Shown here: positions 42,238 to 54,296 of the stretch, piece after piece | How positions within the stretch are numbered: the first letter of the stretch is position 1 | How the letters are laid out: every line of letters begins with the position of its first letter | NCBI RefSeq assembly: GCF_949628215.1 | Contig: NC_134310.1 | Span: forward strand, 11,731,401-11,795,400 | Direction of reading: 5' to 3' | Length of the DNA: 64,000 bases | Source: Phalacrocorax aristotelis | Lineage: Eukaryota; Chordata; Aves; Suliformes; Phalacrocoracidae | Notes under the pieces: model-generated | The model's database searches: none | The model's input: the letters and a program-made list of their open reading frames with translations, nothing else | Told to the model about the DNA's origin: nothing | Position numbers and translations under genes: made by a program

Positions 42238-42365
42238 TGTCATGGTTTAGCCGGCAACTCAGCCCCACGCAGTTGTTCTCTCAGTCTCCCACCGGTAGAT
42301 GGGGAGAGAATCAGAAGGGTAACACTCGTGGGTCGGGATAAGAACAGTTTAATAATTAAAATTAA
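42238..42365 (-). mobile_element. Truncated A2 LTR (U5/R end) of P5
   Basis: Starting TGTCATGGTTTAGCCGG in plus orientation, this is the 3' quarter of a minus-strand A2 LTR directly upstream of the P5 primer site. It stops at AATTAAAATTAAATTAATTT, where plus-strand family C LTR sequence takes over. Confidence 0.8.
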
Positions 42366-42539
42366 ATTAATTTTCCCCAAGTCGAGTCTGTTTGCCCATG
42401 ACAGCAATTGGGAAGTGATCTCTGTCTTTATCTTGACTCACAAGCTTTTACATCTTATTATCTTCCCCTGTCCTGCTTGAGGAGGGGAAGTGAGCAGCTG
42501 GGTGGGCATTTGGATGCTGGCTAAGGTTAACCCACCAGA
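42366..42539 (+). mobile_element. Family C LTR fragment (3' end), plus strand
   Basis: TTTTCCCCAAGTCGAGTCTG through GGTTAACCCACCAGA corresponds to the last 170 bp of the family C LTR at 10124. It is fused to an oppositely oriented A2 LTR. Confidence 0.82.
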
Positions 42540-42878
42540 CTATCCTAGTAGTGAGAGAACACCTAAAATGTTACTAGCTTATTGCCTCCACAATGCCCAA
42601 AGGCTTAATATAACCCTCATCTTAATAGAGATGAGGGAGGGGGGTATTTCTTTGCCAAATTGCTCTGTGTTGGGTACAGAAAAGCTTGTAAATATCTCCA
42701 TTAATTACCTGAGAATCAATAAGTTTGCTTCAGTCTTATGTCCAACTAAACATATCAAAATTTTCTCAGTTACCAAGAAACCCCAAGAGAAAGGTCTAAA
42801 ATTTCCCACTTTCTGGCTCAGACATAGCCCACTCACCTCTCACACGAGCATATAAGAGTGAATTATTGAGTGAGGTAC
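42540..42878. other. Single-copy spacer
   Basis: No gene or repeat is recognised. Confidence 0.4.
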
Positions 42879-43012
42879 TGTCGTGGTTTAGCCCCAGTCA
42901 GCAACCAAGCACCACGCAGCCGCTCGCTCACTACCCCCTGGTGGGACCGGGGAGAGAATCGGAAGAGTGAAAGTGAGGCAACTCATGGTTTGAGATAAAG
43001 ACAGTTTAATAG
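42879..43012 (-). mobile_element. Outer solo LTR, left part (continues at 49884)
   Basis: Starting TGTCGTGGTTTAGCCCCAG, this family A-related LTR is interrupted at CAGTTTAATAG by provirus P2. The continuation AATAGGTAAAGC is at 49884. GGTAC precedes it and GGCAC follows its far end at 50333, a 5-bp duplication with one difference. Confidence 0.9.
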
Positions 43013-43623
43013 TGTCGTGGTTCAGCCTCAGTTGGCAACTGAACAGCACGCAGCCGCTCGCTCACTCCCCCCCCACCCCTGTGGGATGGGGGAAGAGAAT
43101 TGGACGAGCAAAAGAACTTGTGGGTTGAGACAAGCACAGTTTAATGATTACAATAAAATAATAATAATAATGATTATGATAACAATGACAATAATGTTAA
43201 TATAATAAAATGGAAAAGGAAGGGAAAGGAAAAAAAAAGGATAAAAACCCACAGAAACACAAACGATACAACCGCTCACCACCTGCCGACCGACGCTGCC
43301 CATCCCCGAGCCACGATTGCTTCCTCCCTCCCCCCGCCAGCCCCTCCCAGTTAACATACTGGGCATGACGTTACATGATATGGAATATCCCTTTGGTCAG
43401 TTTGAATCAGCTCTCTTAGCTGTGCCCCCTCCCCTCCCAGCTTCTTGTGCACCCAGCAGAGCATGGGAAGCTAGAAAAGTCCTTGACTAGTACAAGCGCT
43501 ACCCAGCAACAGCCCAAAACATCTGTGTGTTATCTCAACATTTTTTTTCCATGCTAAGTTCAAAGCACAGCACTATACCAGCTACAGTGAAGAAAATAAA
43601 CTCTATCCCAGCTAAAACCATGA
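43013..43623 (-). mobile_element. 3' LTR of provirus P2, subtype A1
   Basis: In plus orientation it runs TGTCGTGGTTCAGCC to AAAACCATGACA. AATAG at 43008-43012 is the target duplication shared with 49884-49888. By eye it differs from the 5' LTR at a few percent of positions, plus changes in the ATT-rich and purine-rich tracts. Confidence 0.95.
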
Positions 43624-44091
43624 CAGTATCCACCCCTTATTCCATATCATTTACATCATGCTCAGGTCCCATACTATTCAATACAATTTCAATAATCCCT
43701 ACCCACCTTCTCATCCTTTAACAGGATATACAGAGTTTCATTTATCATTCCCCTAGTCTATGGACCACCCCTGTAAAATGCCGGTGAAATGTCCATTGAG
43801 TTCATTTAGTCCATGACTTTGGGTCTCATCTATTGTAAGAGTCTTTCAGAGAGGTGCTGTGTGTGGTGTCAGATTGTTGCATGCTGAAGTCAGTCCTTGT
43901 TCCATCACCGCTGCACTGGTAGTTCTTGTTCTCTCACTGCTGTACTTTGCTTGGTTCAACTGAAAGTTCATTTGCTATTATTATTAATTAGGAGATTCCC
44001 ACCATGATACCATTCCACTGATATGGCATATAGCAACCATAGTAGTGGTGACATACAAAATTATATAGCAATTAACAGCATATTATTCATT
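43624..44091 (-). other. 3' untranslated region of P2, no env
   Basis: Between the integrase end and the 3' LTR there is only about 470 bp without a coding frame. Immediately upstream of the LTR on the minus strand is AATAAGGGGTGGATA, the polypurine tract. Confidence 0.7.
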
Positions 44092-44768
44092 TCATTGGCT
44101 GTTTTCACCCAAAATTAAATCCCCTTGAGGCACACATCGGACTCCTCCATCCTCCCACATCACCCACCAAGTGCACCCAGGTCCTCGAGCAAACGCAATC
44201 CCACGAGTGGGTTTGCCTTTGACTGAAGCAGGAATAACCCAGACTGTTTTGCCCAACATATTTTTTATGTGCACTACAGGGACTTTATCCCCTTCCACAG
44301 TACGTAAGGATTCTGACTGGGCAGGGCCAGCTCGCCTGGCAGATCCCCTCGTGTTGACTAACCAGGTGGCTTTTGCTAAATGTACATCCCAGCGCTTGAA
44401 TGTTCCACACCCCCATTGCTCTCAGTGTCGTCTTTAATAGTCCATTGTACCGTTCAATTTTCCCAGAGGCTGGTGCATGATAGGGGATGTGATACACCCA
44501 CTCAATACCATGCTCTTTGGCCCAGGTGTCTATGAGGCTGTTTCGGAAATGAGTCCCATTGTCTGACTCGGTTCTCTCTGGGGTGCCATGTCGCCACAGG
44601 ACTTGTTTTTCCGAGAGCCAGGATAGTGTTCCGGGCAGTGGCGTGGGGGACAGGATATGTTTCCAGCCAGCCGGTGGTTGCCTCTACCATGGTGAGCACA
44701 TGGTGCTTGCCTTGGCGGGTTTGTGGGAGTGTAATATAGTCAATTTGCCAGGCCTCCCCATATTTATA
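44092..44768 (-). pseudogene. pol: Integrase core and C-terminus of P2
   Basis: The core shows D in IDYITLP, D in ESDNGTHF and E in ASGKIERYNGL (D,D-35-E), in more than one frame. VHIKNMLGKTVWVIPASVKG and GPGCTWWVMWED form the C-terminal domain. Frameshifts lie near 44590 and 44480. It follows the HHCC domain of the preceding frame. Confidence 0.88.
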
Positions 44769-45608
44769 CTACAACCATCGTCCCCCATACCACAGAGGCT
44801 TTACCCGCTTCGCTTGATTGATTGCAGTGCACATTTCACATTCGTGGATAACCTGCGCAATAGCGTCCATGGTCAAGTCCACCCCTCGATCACGAGCCCA
44901 CCTGTATGTTGCATTTCTCCCTTGATGACCTGAGGTGTCATGGGCCCACCGAGCTAGAAATAGTTCACCCTTATGTTGCCAGTCCAGATCCACCTCAGCC
45001 ACTTCAATCTTGGCAGCCTGATCCACCTGCTGGTTGTTTCGATGTTCTTCAGTGGGCCGACTCTTGGGGACGTGAGCATCCACATGACATACTTTCACAA
45101 CCAGGTTCTCTACCTGGGCAGCAATATCTTGCCACAATGCGGCAGCCCAGATGGGTTTGCCTCTGCGCTGCCAGTTGCTTTGCTTCCACTGCTGCAGCCA
45201 GCCCCACAGGGCATTTGCCACCACCCAGGAGTCAGTATAGAGATAGAGCACTGGCCACTTTTCCCGTTCAGCAATGTCTAAGGCCAGCTGGATGGCCTTT
45301 ACCTCTGCAGACTGGCTCGATTCACCTTCTCCTTCAGCAGTTTCTGCTACTTGTCGTGTAGGACTCCATACAGCAGCCTTCCATCCCCGGTGCTTTCCCA
45401 CAAGGCGACAGGACCCATCAGTGAACAGGGCACATAGCTTCTCCTTTTCCAGCAGTGTATTATACAGTGGGGCTTCTTCAGCACGTGTCACCTCCTCCTC
45501 TGGTGATATTCCAAAGTCTTCGTTTTCTGGCCAATCCATGATCACTTCCAAGATTCCTGGGAGACTGGGGTTTCCTACTTGACCCGCTGGGTGATCAGTG
45601 CAACCCAT
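44769..45608 (-). pseudogene. pol: RNase H and integrase HHCC domain of P2 (long open frame)
   Basis: The frame is open for 279 codons. RNase H reads LFTDGSC, AEVKAIQLAL, LYTDSWVVANALW and VCHVDAHV. The integrase zinc-binding domain follows with HDTSGHQG and HECEMC, all four ligands present. This segment is exactly what P1 lacks. Confidence 0.92.
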
Positions 45609-46774
45609 TTACTCCACGTAGCATCAGTTGCATGGTGTGTAGAGGGGACCTTCCCTTTTACCATCCAGCCCAGCACTGGCAGTCGGGGTGCCAGGAGCAA
45701 CTGTGCCTCAGTACCAACCACTTCTGAAGCAGCTCGAACCCCTTCATATGCTGCCAATATCTCTCTTTCAGTTGGAATATAGCGGGCCTCGGACCCTCTG
45801 TATCCAAGACTCCAAAACCCTAGGGGTCGACCTTGGGTCTCCCCTGGAGCTTTCTGCCAGAGGCTCCAGGTAGGGCCATTCTCCCCACCTGTGGTGTAGA
45901 GCACATTCTTTATATCTTGTCCTGTCCGGATTGGCCCAAGAGCTACTGCATGAACTATCTCCTGTTTAATTTGTTCAAAGGCCTGTTTTTGCTCAGGGCC
46001 CCATTTGAACTCCTTCTTCTTCTGGGTCACTTGATATAGAGGGCTTACGATCAGACTGTAGTGTGGAATATGCATTCTCCAAAAACCCACAACGCCCAAG
46101 AAAGCTTGTGTTTCCTTTTTTCTAGTTGGTGGAGACATGGCTGCTATCTTGTTGATCACATCCATTGGGATCTGACGATGACCATCTTGCCATTTGATTC
46201 CTAAGAACTGGATCTCTTCTGCGGGTCCCTTCACCTTATTTTGTTTTATGACAAAACCAGCTTTCAGGAGAATTTGGTCTATTTTCTTCCCTTTCCCAGA
46301 AACAACTTCTGCTGTATTGCCCCGCACAATGATGTAATCAGTGTATTGATGGTGTTCGAGAGCTCCACCTTGTTCCAAAGCATTATGGATCAGTCCATGG
46401 CAAATGGTAGGACTGTGTTTCCACCCCTGGGGCACTTGATTCCAGGTGTACTAGACACCCCTCCAAGTGAAAGTAAACTGTGGCCTGCACTCTGCTGCCA
46501 GAGGGATTGAGAAGAATGCATTAGCGATATCAATTGTGGCATACCACTTGGCCACCTTTCACTCCAGTTTGTACTGAAGTTCTAGCATGTCTGGCACGGC
46601 AGCACTCAGTGGCACTGTGACTTCATTCACGCTACGATAGCCTACTGTTAGTCTCCACTCTCCATTAGACTTCCGCACTGGCCATATGAGACTGTTAAAG
46701 GGTGAATGGCTCTTTTTGATGACTCCTTGGCTCTCCAGTCGATGAATTAGCTCATAGACAGGGATCAGAGAGTC
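45575..46774 (-). pseudogene. pol: Reverse transcriptase of P2, catalytic box mutated
   Basis: The RT spans LPQGWKHSPTICHGL, IQFLGIKW, FLGVVGFWRMHIPHYS and KQAFEQIKQEIVHAVALGPI. The catalytic box, YIDDI in P1, reads YTDYI here (near 46345), losing the second catalytic Asp. Stops separate the N-terminal part (46450-46774) from the long open part. The frame overlaps the RNase H frame slightly. Confidence 0.92.
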
Positions 46775-47278
46775 TCAGTTGGTGCGATATTGCTGCCGGT
46801 GCACTGTTGTGGTGGCAATCGGCACCTGTTGTTCTTTGACCTTCAGCAACCCCACAACAGAAGGCTCCTTCGAGAGACCAGGCAAGGTAGACAGCTGTTT
46901 AGTTTCCTCCGTCTCCGAGGCAGCTACACCAAAAGCCCACTTGTAACCTTTTGGGTCCTTGAAATACCCTCTCCTGAGGTAGTCTATGCCAAGGATGCAC
47001 GGAGCCTCTGGGCCAGTCATAATGGGATGCTTTTGCCACTCATTCCCGGTTAGGGTCACTTTGGCCTCCAATACAGTTAGCTCTTGGGATACCCCTGTCA
47101 CTCCAGCAATGCTGATGGGTTCTGCCCCGATATAGTTTGATGGCATTAAGGGGCTCTGTGCGCCCGTGTCCACTAAAGCTTTATACTCCTGTGGGTCGGA
47201 TGTGCCAGGCCATCGTATCCACACAGTCCAGTAAGCCTGATTATCCCTTTCCTCCACCTGGCTGGAGGCAGGGCCCCT
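46775..47278 (-). pseudogene. pro: Aspartic protease of P2
   Basis: The active site ALVDTGAQSPLM is intact, with SIAGVTGVSQELTVLEAK and CILGIDYLRRGYF. It reads in the same frame as gag across a single TAG (47281 down to 47279). The CCTCCA/TGGAGG stem lies at 47251-47268. Confidence 0.9.
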
Positions 47279-49219
47279 CTAGTCCTGATCATGGCAGTCA
47301 CAACTCACTTCCTGTAAATGTCAATCAGGAGTCCCTCTATTACGCTTATAAATAAAATCAGCACTTCTGCTCCTCTGTCTGGGGACCTGCTCACTGGAAT
47401 CTGGAGCAGCAGCTTTCCTGGAAGACCCTCCCTGAGTGACTATTCTTCCTTGCAGCTCACGTACCTGTGCCTCTAGGGCTGAGGTAGGTTTTCCATCCCA
47501 CTTCTTCATGTCCTCTCCGTGATCACGCAGGTGAAACCATAGGGTGCCCCTTCTCTTGAGCAAAGACACGCTTACTCCTAATGGCTGAAATACTGGTCCG
47601 TACTGGTGGGGGGTAGGACCTATCTTCTTTGAGTTGCTGGAACTCTCGGGAGAGTTTCTCAACAGCAGAGACGAGCGAGGAAGAGAGATCTGCTATGTAT
47701 TCCCGGAGTTTATACATCAACTCTGCCACCGTTGGTGTCCCGTCATCTTTCCAGGACATCACTGCCAATGAGTTCGCATACGAGGATGGTGCACTCCGTA
47801 CAAACTTCCGCCACATGGGTCGTGTGCACTCAGCTTCATCTGGATCTTTGGAGGACCGTTGATCGTCCAGGTCACCATAAATCACCTCAAGCACGGCTAA
47901 TTCCCTTAGATGCTCAATGCCTTTCTCCATGGTCATCCATTTTCCTAGGCGAAATACAATATCTTCCTTGAAGGGGTACATTTCTCTCACCATGGACAGG
48001 AGTCGCCTCCAGAGGCTGAGGGCTTGTGTTCCTTTTCCAATTGCTTTGTTGAAGCCCCCTTACCCAGAAAGGGATCCCAGTTGTTTGGCTTCCTTCCCCT
48101 CTGTTTCCAGACTACTGGCCCCATTATCCCAGCATCAGAGCAGCCGGGTGATAACGTGCTCACCTGAATGATGCCCAAAATCTTTCCATATATTCTGCAT
48201 CTCACTCAAGGATAGGGATTGGGTAGTTTCCGTTTCTTGTATGAGTTCTTCCTCTTCCTCCTCCTCTTCTTGTGATGGCCCTGGTTCCTCATAGTCTCTT
48301 TCTAAATGAGTTGACCTTCTCTTCCATGATTTCTGCTTGTATATAGGGGTGATTGATACTGGTAAAGGTTAGTCCTCTGGTTTAGCTGCAACACTTGTCA
48401 CTGGGGTTGGAGTAGCTGCAGTGTCTGTCGTGAGGGTTTGAGTGGCTGCAGTGCTTGTTGCTTTCCTTGCCTTTGTCTTTTTAGATCCAGCGACCTTCTC
48501 TTCCCCTTGGGGGTACTGAATAGTGTTAAATAGGGCTCAATAGGCACTGGCCAGGCCCCAGCACATTGCAGTGATTTCTATCTCTCTGGAGTTGCCTGGG
48601 TGACAACACACTTCCTCCAAATATTCTACTAATTTTTCAGGATTCTGCACTTGTTCAGGGGTGAAGTCCCACAACACTGGGGGTGTCCACCATATAAGGC
48701 ATTTGCCCATACTATCCCCACATACCCTGCCACCCATAGCTATCAAGCCTTGGGGCAGATCTATGGATTATATTTTTAAATTGCTTATTAACCTTCGACA
48801 GAACTGAAACCATCTGCCAAAGAAATACCAACAGATGTATCTTAACTACCCAAGGATGTTCAAGATACTGAAAAGTTGTTGTAATGAAGGAGGAGGCGTT
48901 ATAGAAGATGGTAGCTAAGGTGCCATTCTGTATTTCCTCCATAAAAAAACCTCTCAGAGGAGGAGGTATAATTGCTAATTTTCTCCATGAGGTGGTAGCC
49001 GAAGTACAGTAATGGCTTCCATGCAAGACCTAAATAACCAATAACGGTCAAGGCCAGTGTTTCAATAACAAGTCTCCTAGGCAAAACCTCTCTAATCACT
49101 GCAGAGCACAGCAAACTACAAAAACCAACAGCAATTTTTAACATGGACTTTACAATCGGCATGGTAAAGACTGGACAAACTAATACTGAGAACAGATGAA
49201 TCAATGCTGTGACCAGCAA
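47279..49219 (-). pseudogene. gag: Gag of provirus P2 (family A)
   Basis: The order on the minus strand is: hydrophobic N-terminal block (FCSLLCSAVIREVLP, LALTVIGYLGLAWKPLLYFG); a frameshift near 48940; FTPEQVQNPEKLVEYLEEV; the same TGA as P1 near 48540; a Thr/Ala repeat of about 1.6 units near 48370-48470; an acidic stretch; VITRLL- and LGKWMTMEKGIEHLRELAV-type capsid sequence; a basic RSRSADF segment; and the TAG at 47281-47279. The N-terminal block is nearly identical to P1. Confidence 0.88.
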
Positions 49220-49243
49220 CTGTTATTATCTCAAACCCTTTGA

Positions 49244-49261
49244 GCCCCACGTTGGGTGCCA
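49244..49261 (-). promoter_or_regulatory. Primer-binding site of P2 (tRNA-Lys type)
   Basis: The minus-strand sequence TGGCACCCAACGTGGGGC is identical to the P1 site and lies nine bases after the 5' LTR. Confidence 0.87.
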
Positions 49262-49270
49262 AAAATGGAC

Positions 49271-49883
49271 TGTCGTGGTTCAGCCCCAGTTGGCAACTGA
49301 ACACCACGCAGCCGCTCACTCACTCCCCCCACTCCTGTGGGATGGGGGAAGAGAATTGGACGAGCAAAAGAACTTGTGGGTTGAGATAAGCACAGTTTAA
49401 TGATTACAATAAAATAATCATAATCATTATTATTATTATAACAATGACAATAATGTTAATATAATAAAATGGAAAAGGAAGGGAAAGGGGAAAAAAGGAA
49501 AAAAACCACAGAAACATGAACGATACAACCACTCACCACCCGCCGACTGACGCTGCCCGTCCTCGAGCTGCGATTGCTTCCTCCCTCCCCCCGCCAGCCC
49601 CTCCCAGTTAACATACTGGGCATGACGTTACATGATATGGAATATCCCTTTGGTCAGTTTGAATCCGCTCTCTTAGCTGTGCCCCCTCCCCTCCCAGCTT
49701 CTTGTGCACCCGGCAGAGCATGGGAAGCTAGAAATGTCTTTGACTAGTACAAGCACTACCCAGCAAGAGCCCAAAACATCTGTGTGTTATCTCAACATTT
49801 TTTTTTCCATGCTAAGTTCAAAGCACAGCACTATACCAGCTACAGTGAAAAAAATTAACTCTATCCCAGCTAAAACCATGACA
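49271..49883 (-). mobile_element. 5' LTR of provirus P2, subtype A1
   Basis: The 613-bp LTR is followed on its outer side by AATAG (49884-49888), matching 43008-43012. With the 3' LTR this defines a provirus of about 6.87 kb. Confidence 0.95.
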
Positions 49884-50333
49884 AATAGGTAAAGCAAAAG
49901 CTGCGTGTGGAAGCAAAGCAAAACAAGGAATTCATTCACCACTTCCCATGGGCAGGCAGGTTTTCAGCCATTTCCAGGAAAGCGGGGCTCCATCACGCAT
50001 AACAGTTACTTGGGAAGACAAACGCCATCACTCCAAACATGCCCCCCCTTCCTCCTTCTTCCCCCAACTTTATATACTGAGCATGATGTCATATGGTATG
50101 GAATATCCCATTGGTCAGTTTGGGTCAGCTGTCCCAGCTGTGTCCCCTCCTAGCTTTTTATGCGCCCAGCAGAGCATGGGGAGCTGAAAAAGTCCTTGAC
50201 CAGTGTAAGTGCTACTTAGGAACAACTAAAACATCTCCCCATTATCACTGCTGTTTCCAGCAAAAATCCAAAACATAGCCCCATACTAGCTACTACGAAG
50301 AAATTTAACTCTATCCCCGCTGAAACCAGGACA
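49884..50333 (-). mobile_element. Outer solo LTR, right part
   Basis: This continues the LTR that begins at 42879 and ends GCTGAAACCAGGACA. It carries GAGCATGATGTCATATGG as in the LTR at 29488. It is followed by GGCAC. Confidence 0.9.
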
Positions 50334-52030
50334 GGCACATATAAAAAAATTGCTGAAGACAACTTTAAACAATCTACATATGAAAACATATTTTCAAGCT
50401 GTTAGTTGTGTCTGACTGCTTTACATAAAGTGCAAGAAAAGAAAATGACTACATATTAATTTACTGTATACAATGTCATTGAAAATGTTACTTTTACAAC
50501 AATCTTGTTCCTATTTGTCTGCTTTAGGAAAGGTAGGGATGCATGAGATAAGATAGATAAAACAATGAAAAAGAACATAGGGCAGTGGCCACACCCTGAG
50601 TCTCAGAGGTTATTACTGATGCTAAATGGTGATGAGCAGAACCAAGTCAAAGTTCTGCCTGATCTACCGTAATACCTGTAACATCACCAGTTTTATTCTG
50701 ATTTGGGGGACAGCTTCTGACCTGACCTATTTCTTGAACTTTGTGTGACCTGTTTTGCTCTCTACAAGTTGCTGCAACTGACAGAATGCTCCACTGTAAA
50801 CCCATAACACTTCTGGGCTGGGGTTCCCCCTTGCTCCTCATCCTCCATCTCATATATGATGGTGGAACAGCAGCTGTGTGGGGTCTTTAAAATTTTCTTA
50901 AAAGATAGTTAAACAGGATAAAGGAAAATCTTACCTGTTATTGAATTTTATGGCATATTTGATAGCAACTAAAGAAAATAATCTTGCCTAGTCTAGGGTA
51001 ATCTATTAATATTTTATGGCAGGAAAGACAACCCTGCACAAAGCTGACATAAGAAAAAAAGTACAGAAATTGATTTAGCTTCTCTCTTCCCCTGAAAGAA
51101 ACAATAACGTTGAAGGCAAGTTAGTTATTTTCTTCTACAGAATTAACAATTTAAGAGAGATAAAGGACTGCATTAAAATCTATTTGGAAACAGAGTTCAT
51201 ATTTATACTATGAAAACTATATTATTTTAAATAACAATAGCATGACTTCAAAGCAAAAATTGATAAAAAATTAATTTATAACTGAAGTTGTAGCACTCAT
51301 CACAGTTTTATTGATTAAAGACTTTTCAAATGTTTTTCACTAAAATTTCTTGTTTTGAAATCAAAAGTTCCCACTGTAAGCATAATGAATATTTGAAAAT
51401 AAGTGTTTTGCTGTCTAATGTATTACATAAACTTTTTAGTACTACTTCCATTTTAAAACTTCCCTTGATTCAGACTATGCTAGCTGGATGCATTTCTAAG
51501 CTTGTAGCCATACCAGCATGGTGTGCATCTGTGAAATTTTGAAACATTGTCCAGAGATAGATCTGCTCATTCAAGTGGACAGGATGACTCCTTTGTGTGA
51601 TCAAATGTCCAAAAATGTCCACTATCCAATGGACACTATCCAATGTCCATATGTCCACTATCAAATGGACATGTAGAAACTGACAAGCTGCTACTTCAGC
51701 TTGGGGGTGAGTACACTTGTGCTAAACTGGTTTATGGAAATTATCCACTGTCCTGAGTCCATATGAAGTTTGTAGTGTTTTTCTTAATAGTTGCTTTAAA
51801 TACAATATTATTATAAATATTTATTTTAAAACATTTTAAAGCTAAGGTTTTTTGGTAAAAATAAAAATATTACAGTTTTCAATTATCTTGATCAGCTAAA
51901 TATGAAATTAACCAAGAATTTCACATTTTTCCCCAAAATAAGTTAATGGTTTTATTCTGCATTTCACACCATAGGCATTATAACTGTATTCTCCAAAGTC
52001 ATTAATGAAAATAAAGGTTACCTTAGTCTC
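50334..52030. other. AT-rich single-copy DNA with a short palindromic repeat
   Basis: No gene is recognised. At about 51605-51672 the words TGTCCACTATCC and CAATGGACA alternate in direct and inverted order, forming several possible hairpins. The rest is featureless to my reading. Confidence 0.45.
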
Positions 52031-52177
52031 TGTATTGGGTTTACATGGCAAGGTTTTGGTAGTGGTGGGGCTGCAGGAGTGTCTTTTGTAAGAAGATGCC
52101 AGAAGCTGCCCCCATGTCAGATGGAGCCAGTTCCAGCTGGTTCCAAGACAGACCCGTTGCTGGCCATAGCTGACCAA
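52031..52177 (+). mobile_element. Family C LTR fragment (5' part), left piece
   Basis: TGTATTGGGTTTACATGGC through GGCCATAGCTGACCAA matches the start of 10124-11144. It continues after the inserted LTR at 52735 (GCCAATCAGCACC...) to about 52765, then is lost in an A-rich run. Confidence 0.85.
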
Positions 52178-52734
52178 TGTCCTGGTTTAATCCCAGCCAG
52201 CAACTGAGCACCACACAGCCGCTCACTCACTCACCCACCCCCCCAGTGGAGTAGGGGAGAGAATTAGAAGAATAAAAGTGAAAGACACCCTCGTGGGACA
52301 AGATAAGAACAATTTAATAATTGACGTAAAATAAAATAGTAATATAATAACATTAATGATAAAAGAATATATAAAGCAAGTGATACATGATGCAATTGCT
52401 CACCACCCAATGACCAATGTCCAGCCGGTCCCTGAGCAGTGGCCCCCTAGCCAGCTTTCCCCTAACTTATATACTGAGCATGATGTCATATGGTATGGAA
52501 TATCCCTTTGGCCAGTTTGGGTGAGCTGTCCTGGCTGTGTCTCCTCCCAGCTTCTTATACATCTCCAGCCTTCTCAGTCGGTAGAGCATGAGAAGCTGAA
52601 AAGTCCCTGACTTAGTGTAAGTACTACTTAGCAACAACTAAAACATCAGTGTGTTATCAACATTATTCTCATACTAAATCCAAAACACAGCTACTAGGAG
52701 GAAAAATAACTCTGTCCCAGCCAAAACCAGGACA
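52178..52734 (-). mobile_element. Solo family A-related LTR inserted in the family C LTR
   Basis: In plus orientation it runs TGTCCTGGTTTAATCC to CCAAAACCAGGACA. ACCAA precedes and GCCAA follows, a 5-bp duplication with one difference. The intact family C copy reads GAGCCAGTCAGC at this place. Confidence 0.9.
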
Positions 52735-54296
52735 GCCAATCAGCACCATTGGCAGCACTAAAGGATTTTTTTAAAAAAAAAACATTTACCATAACTTGTA
52801 AAAATAGATCAGTAAATCTCTATATAATTATATATTTCAATATTCATCTTCATAAATACTGAAGAAATTTATGTGATAGCCTTTGAAGAACACAACTGTC
52901 TTGGCAATGAGCTTAAGACAGACTATATCATAATTGTGGTAACTGCTATTTAGGAATAATAGTGTGAGCAATGACAGGAAAATACACTGTATTGATATAA
53001 TGAAGTTGACATGTTTTTTAAAAAAACAATTGCAGAGAATGGACTTGGATATCAATTCTTCCTTTTTTTAGTTGATTTACTAAAATGAATATTTGTGATA
53101 TCCTTAACATTGACCTACTGTGTCTCTTTAATCTCTGCACATTATATCCCAAGTTCACTTTAAAAAAAATTAGAAACTATTCTGCACATAGCCATAAGGC
53201 AAAAGAATGTACTGTATTTAGTTGACACATTATTTCATTAAGCTGGAGAAACAAAGTTTTGTTTCATTCTTGGCAGAAGACCCTCCGTAGTTACAGTCTT
53301 CTCCTGCCCTCTAAAGGCTATTTCTGTGTCTGTTGTACAAGCACCAGCTCATAATACATTCCTCTGCAGTTCTACCTCTGTATGTTTGCTGAGCTTCAGT
53401 TCTGTGTTTCCCAGGTGTTTTATATCTGCTGAACTATGTAGCTGACATGCCAAGCCAATACCTGGGCTCACTTCAATCACTCTAAGTGACATAATAGCCA
53501 ATATTACAGTAACCCCAACTCCTCAACTGGAAATGGCATCACACTGGCAGATGTTCCTAGGCTATTGTGAAAAATAGGTAGTAGATGTTCCAGTTGTCCT
53601 AGGGGAAGATGATACCTACTTGCACTTATATTCATCATGGTTTTCTGGCAATTGTACAGGATGCATTATACCCTTATCTTTGCCTCTGTCACACTGGGGT
53701 TTGGCCTGTCAAATAGCTGATGACACTGGTAGAAAGCATATTACCTATTCAGTGTAGATTTATCCAGCTCAGTAATTTAGAGTACATATCTGCAATCACT
53801 TTTTCTCCCCTCAAAAAAAAATATCTTGCAAAAGCTAATTACTTTACATAATCAGTGATGGATTAAAACAGTAAAGATTTAATCACAGCAAAGTTAAAAC
53901 CTCTAATAATGGTTATGTAACATGGTAAATTACAAATTACCAAAAATTACTTAAGGTTTCTGTTGTGTTCATCTTTGAAAAACACCAACTGTAGTATGAT
54001 AACTCCCTTCATTTTTTTCTTACTGGTGCAGACTTTCTTAAACTTATCAAAACATCTGTAAACTGTTTAAACATTAAAAACTTTACTGTTCTAATAAACA
54101 GGAAATACTAAAAAGACTATAGTATAATCTGAACAGGTAAAATATGTCCCATTTAATTACTTTAAATCTATTTATTAATTTGTGAATTTCAGAAATTTAA
54201 GAACAAGTTTTGTAACTTAGTTGTTCAGGAAGACTAGGATTCCTACTGCAAGAGTTTACCTTACCTCATTCTATAGCCTAGGGTAAGGTCAGCCAC
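52735..54296. other. AT-rich single-copy DNA
   Basis: The first 30 bases finish the family C LTR fragment. No gene, LTR or CR1 is recognised in the remainder. Confidence 0.45.

Noticed and set aside
47629-48171. Open frames on the plus strand across the P2 gag
   Set aside because: Equivalent antisense frames appear over P1 and P3 gag, so they are shadows of the gag codons.
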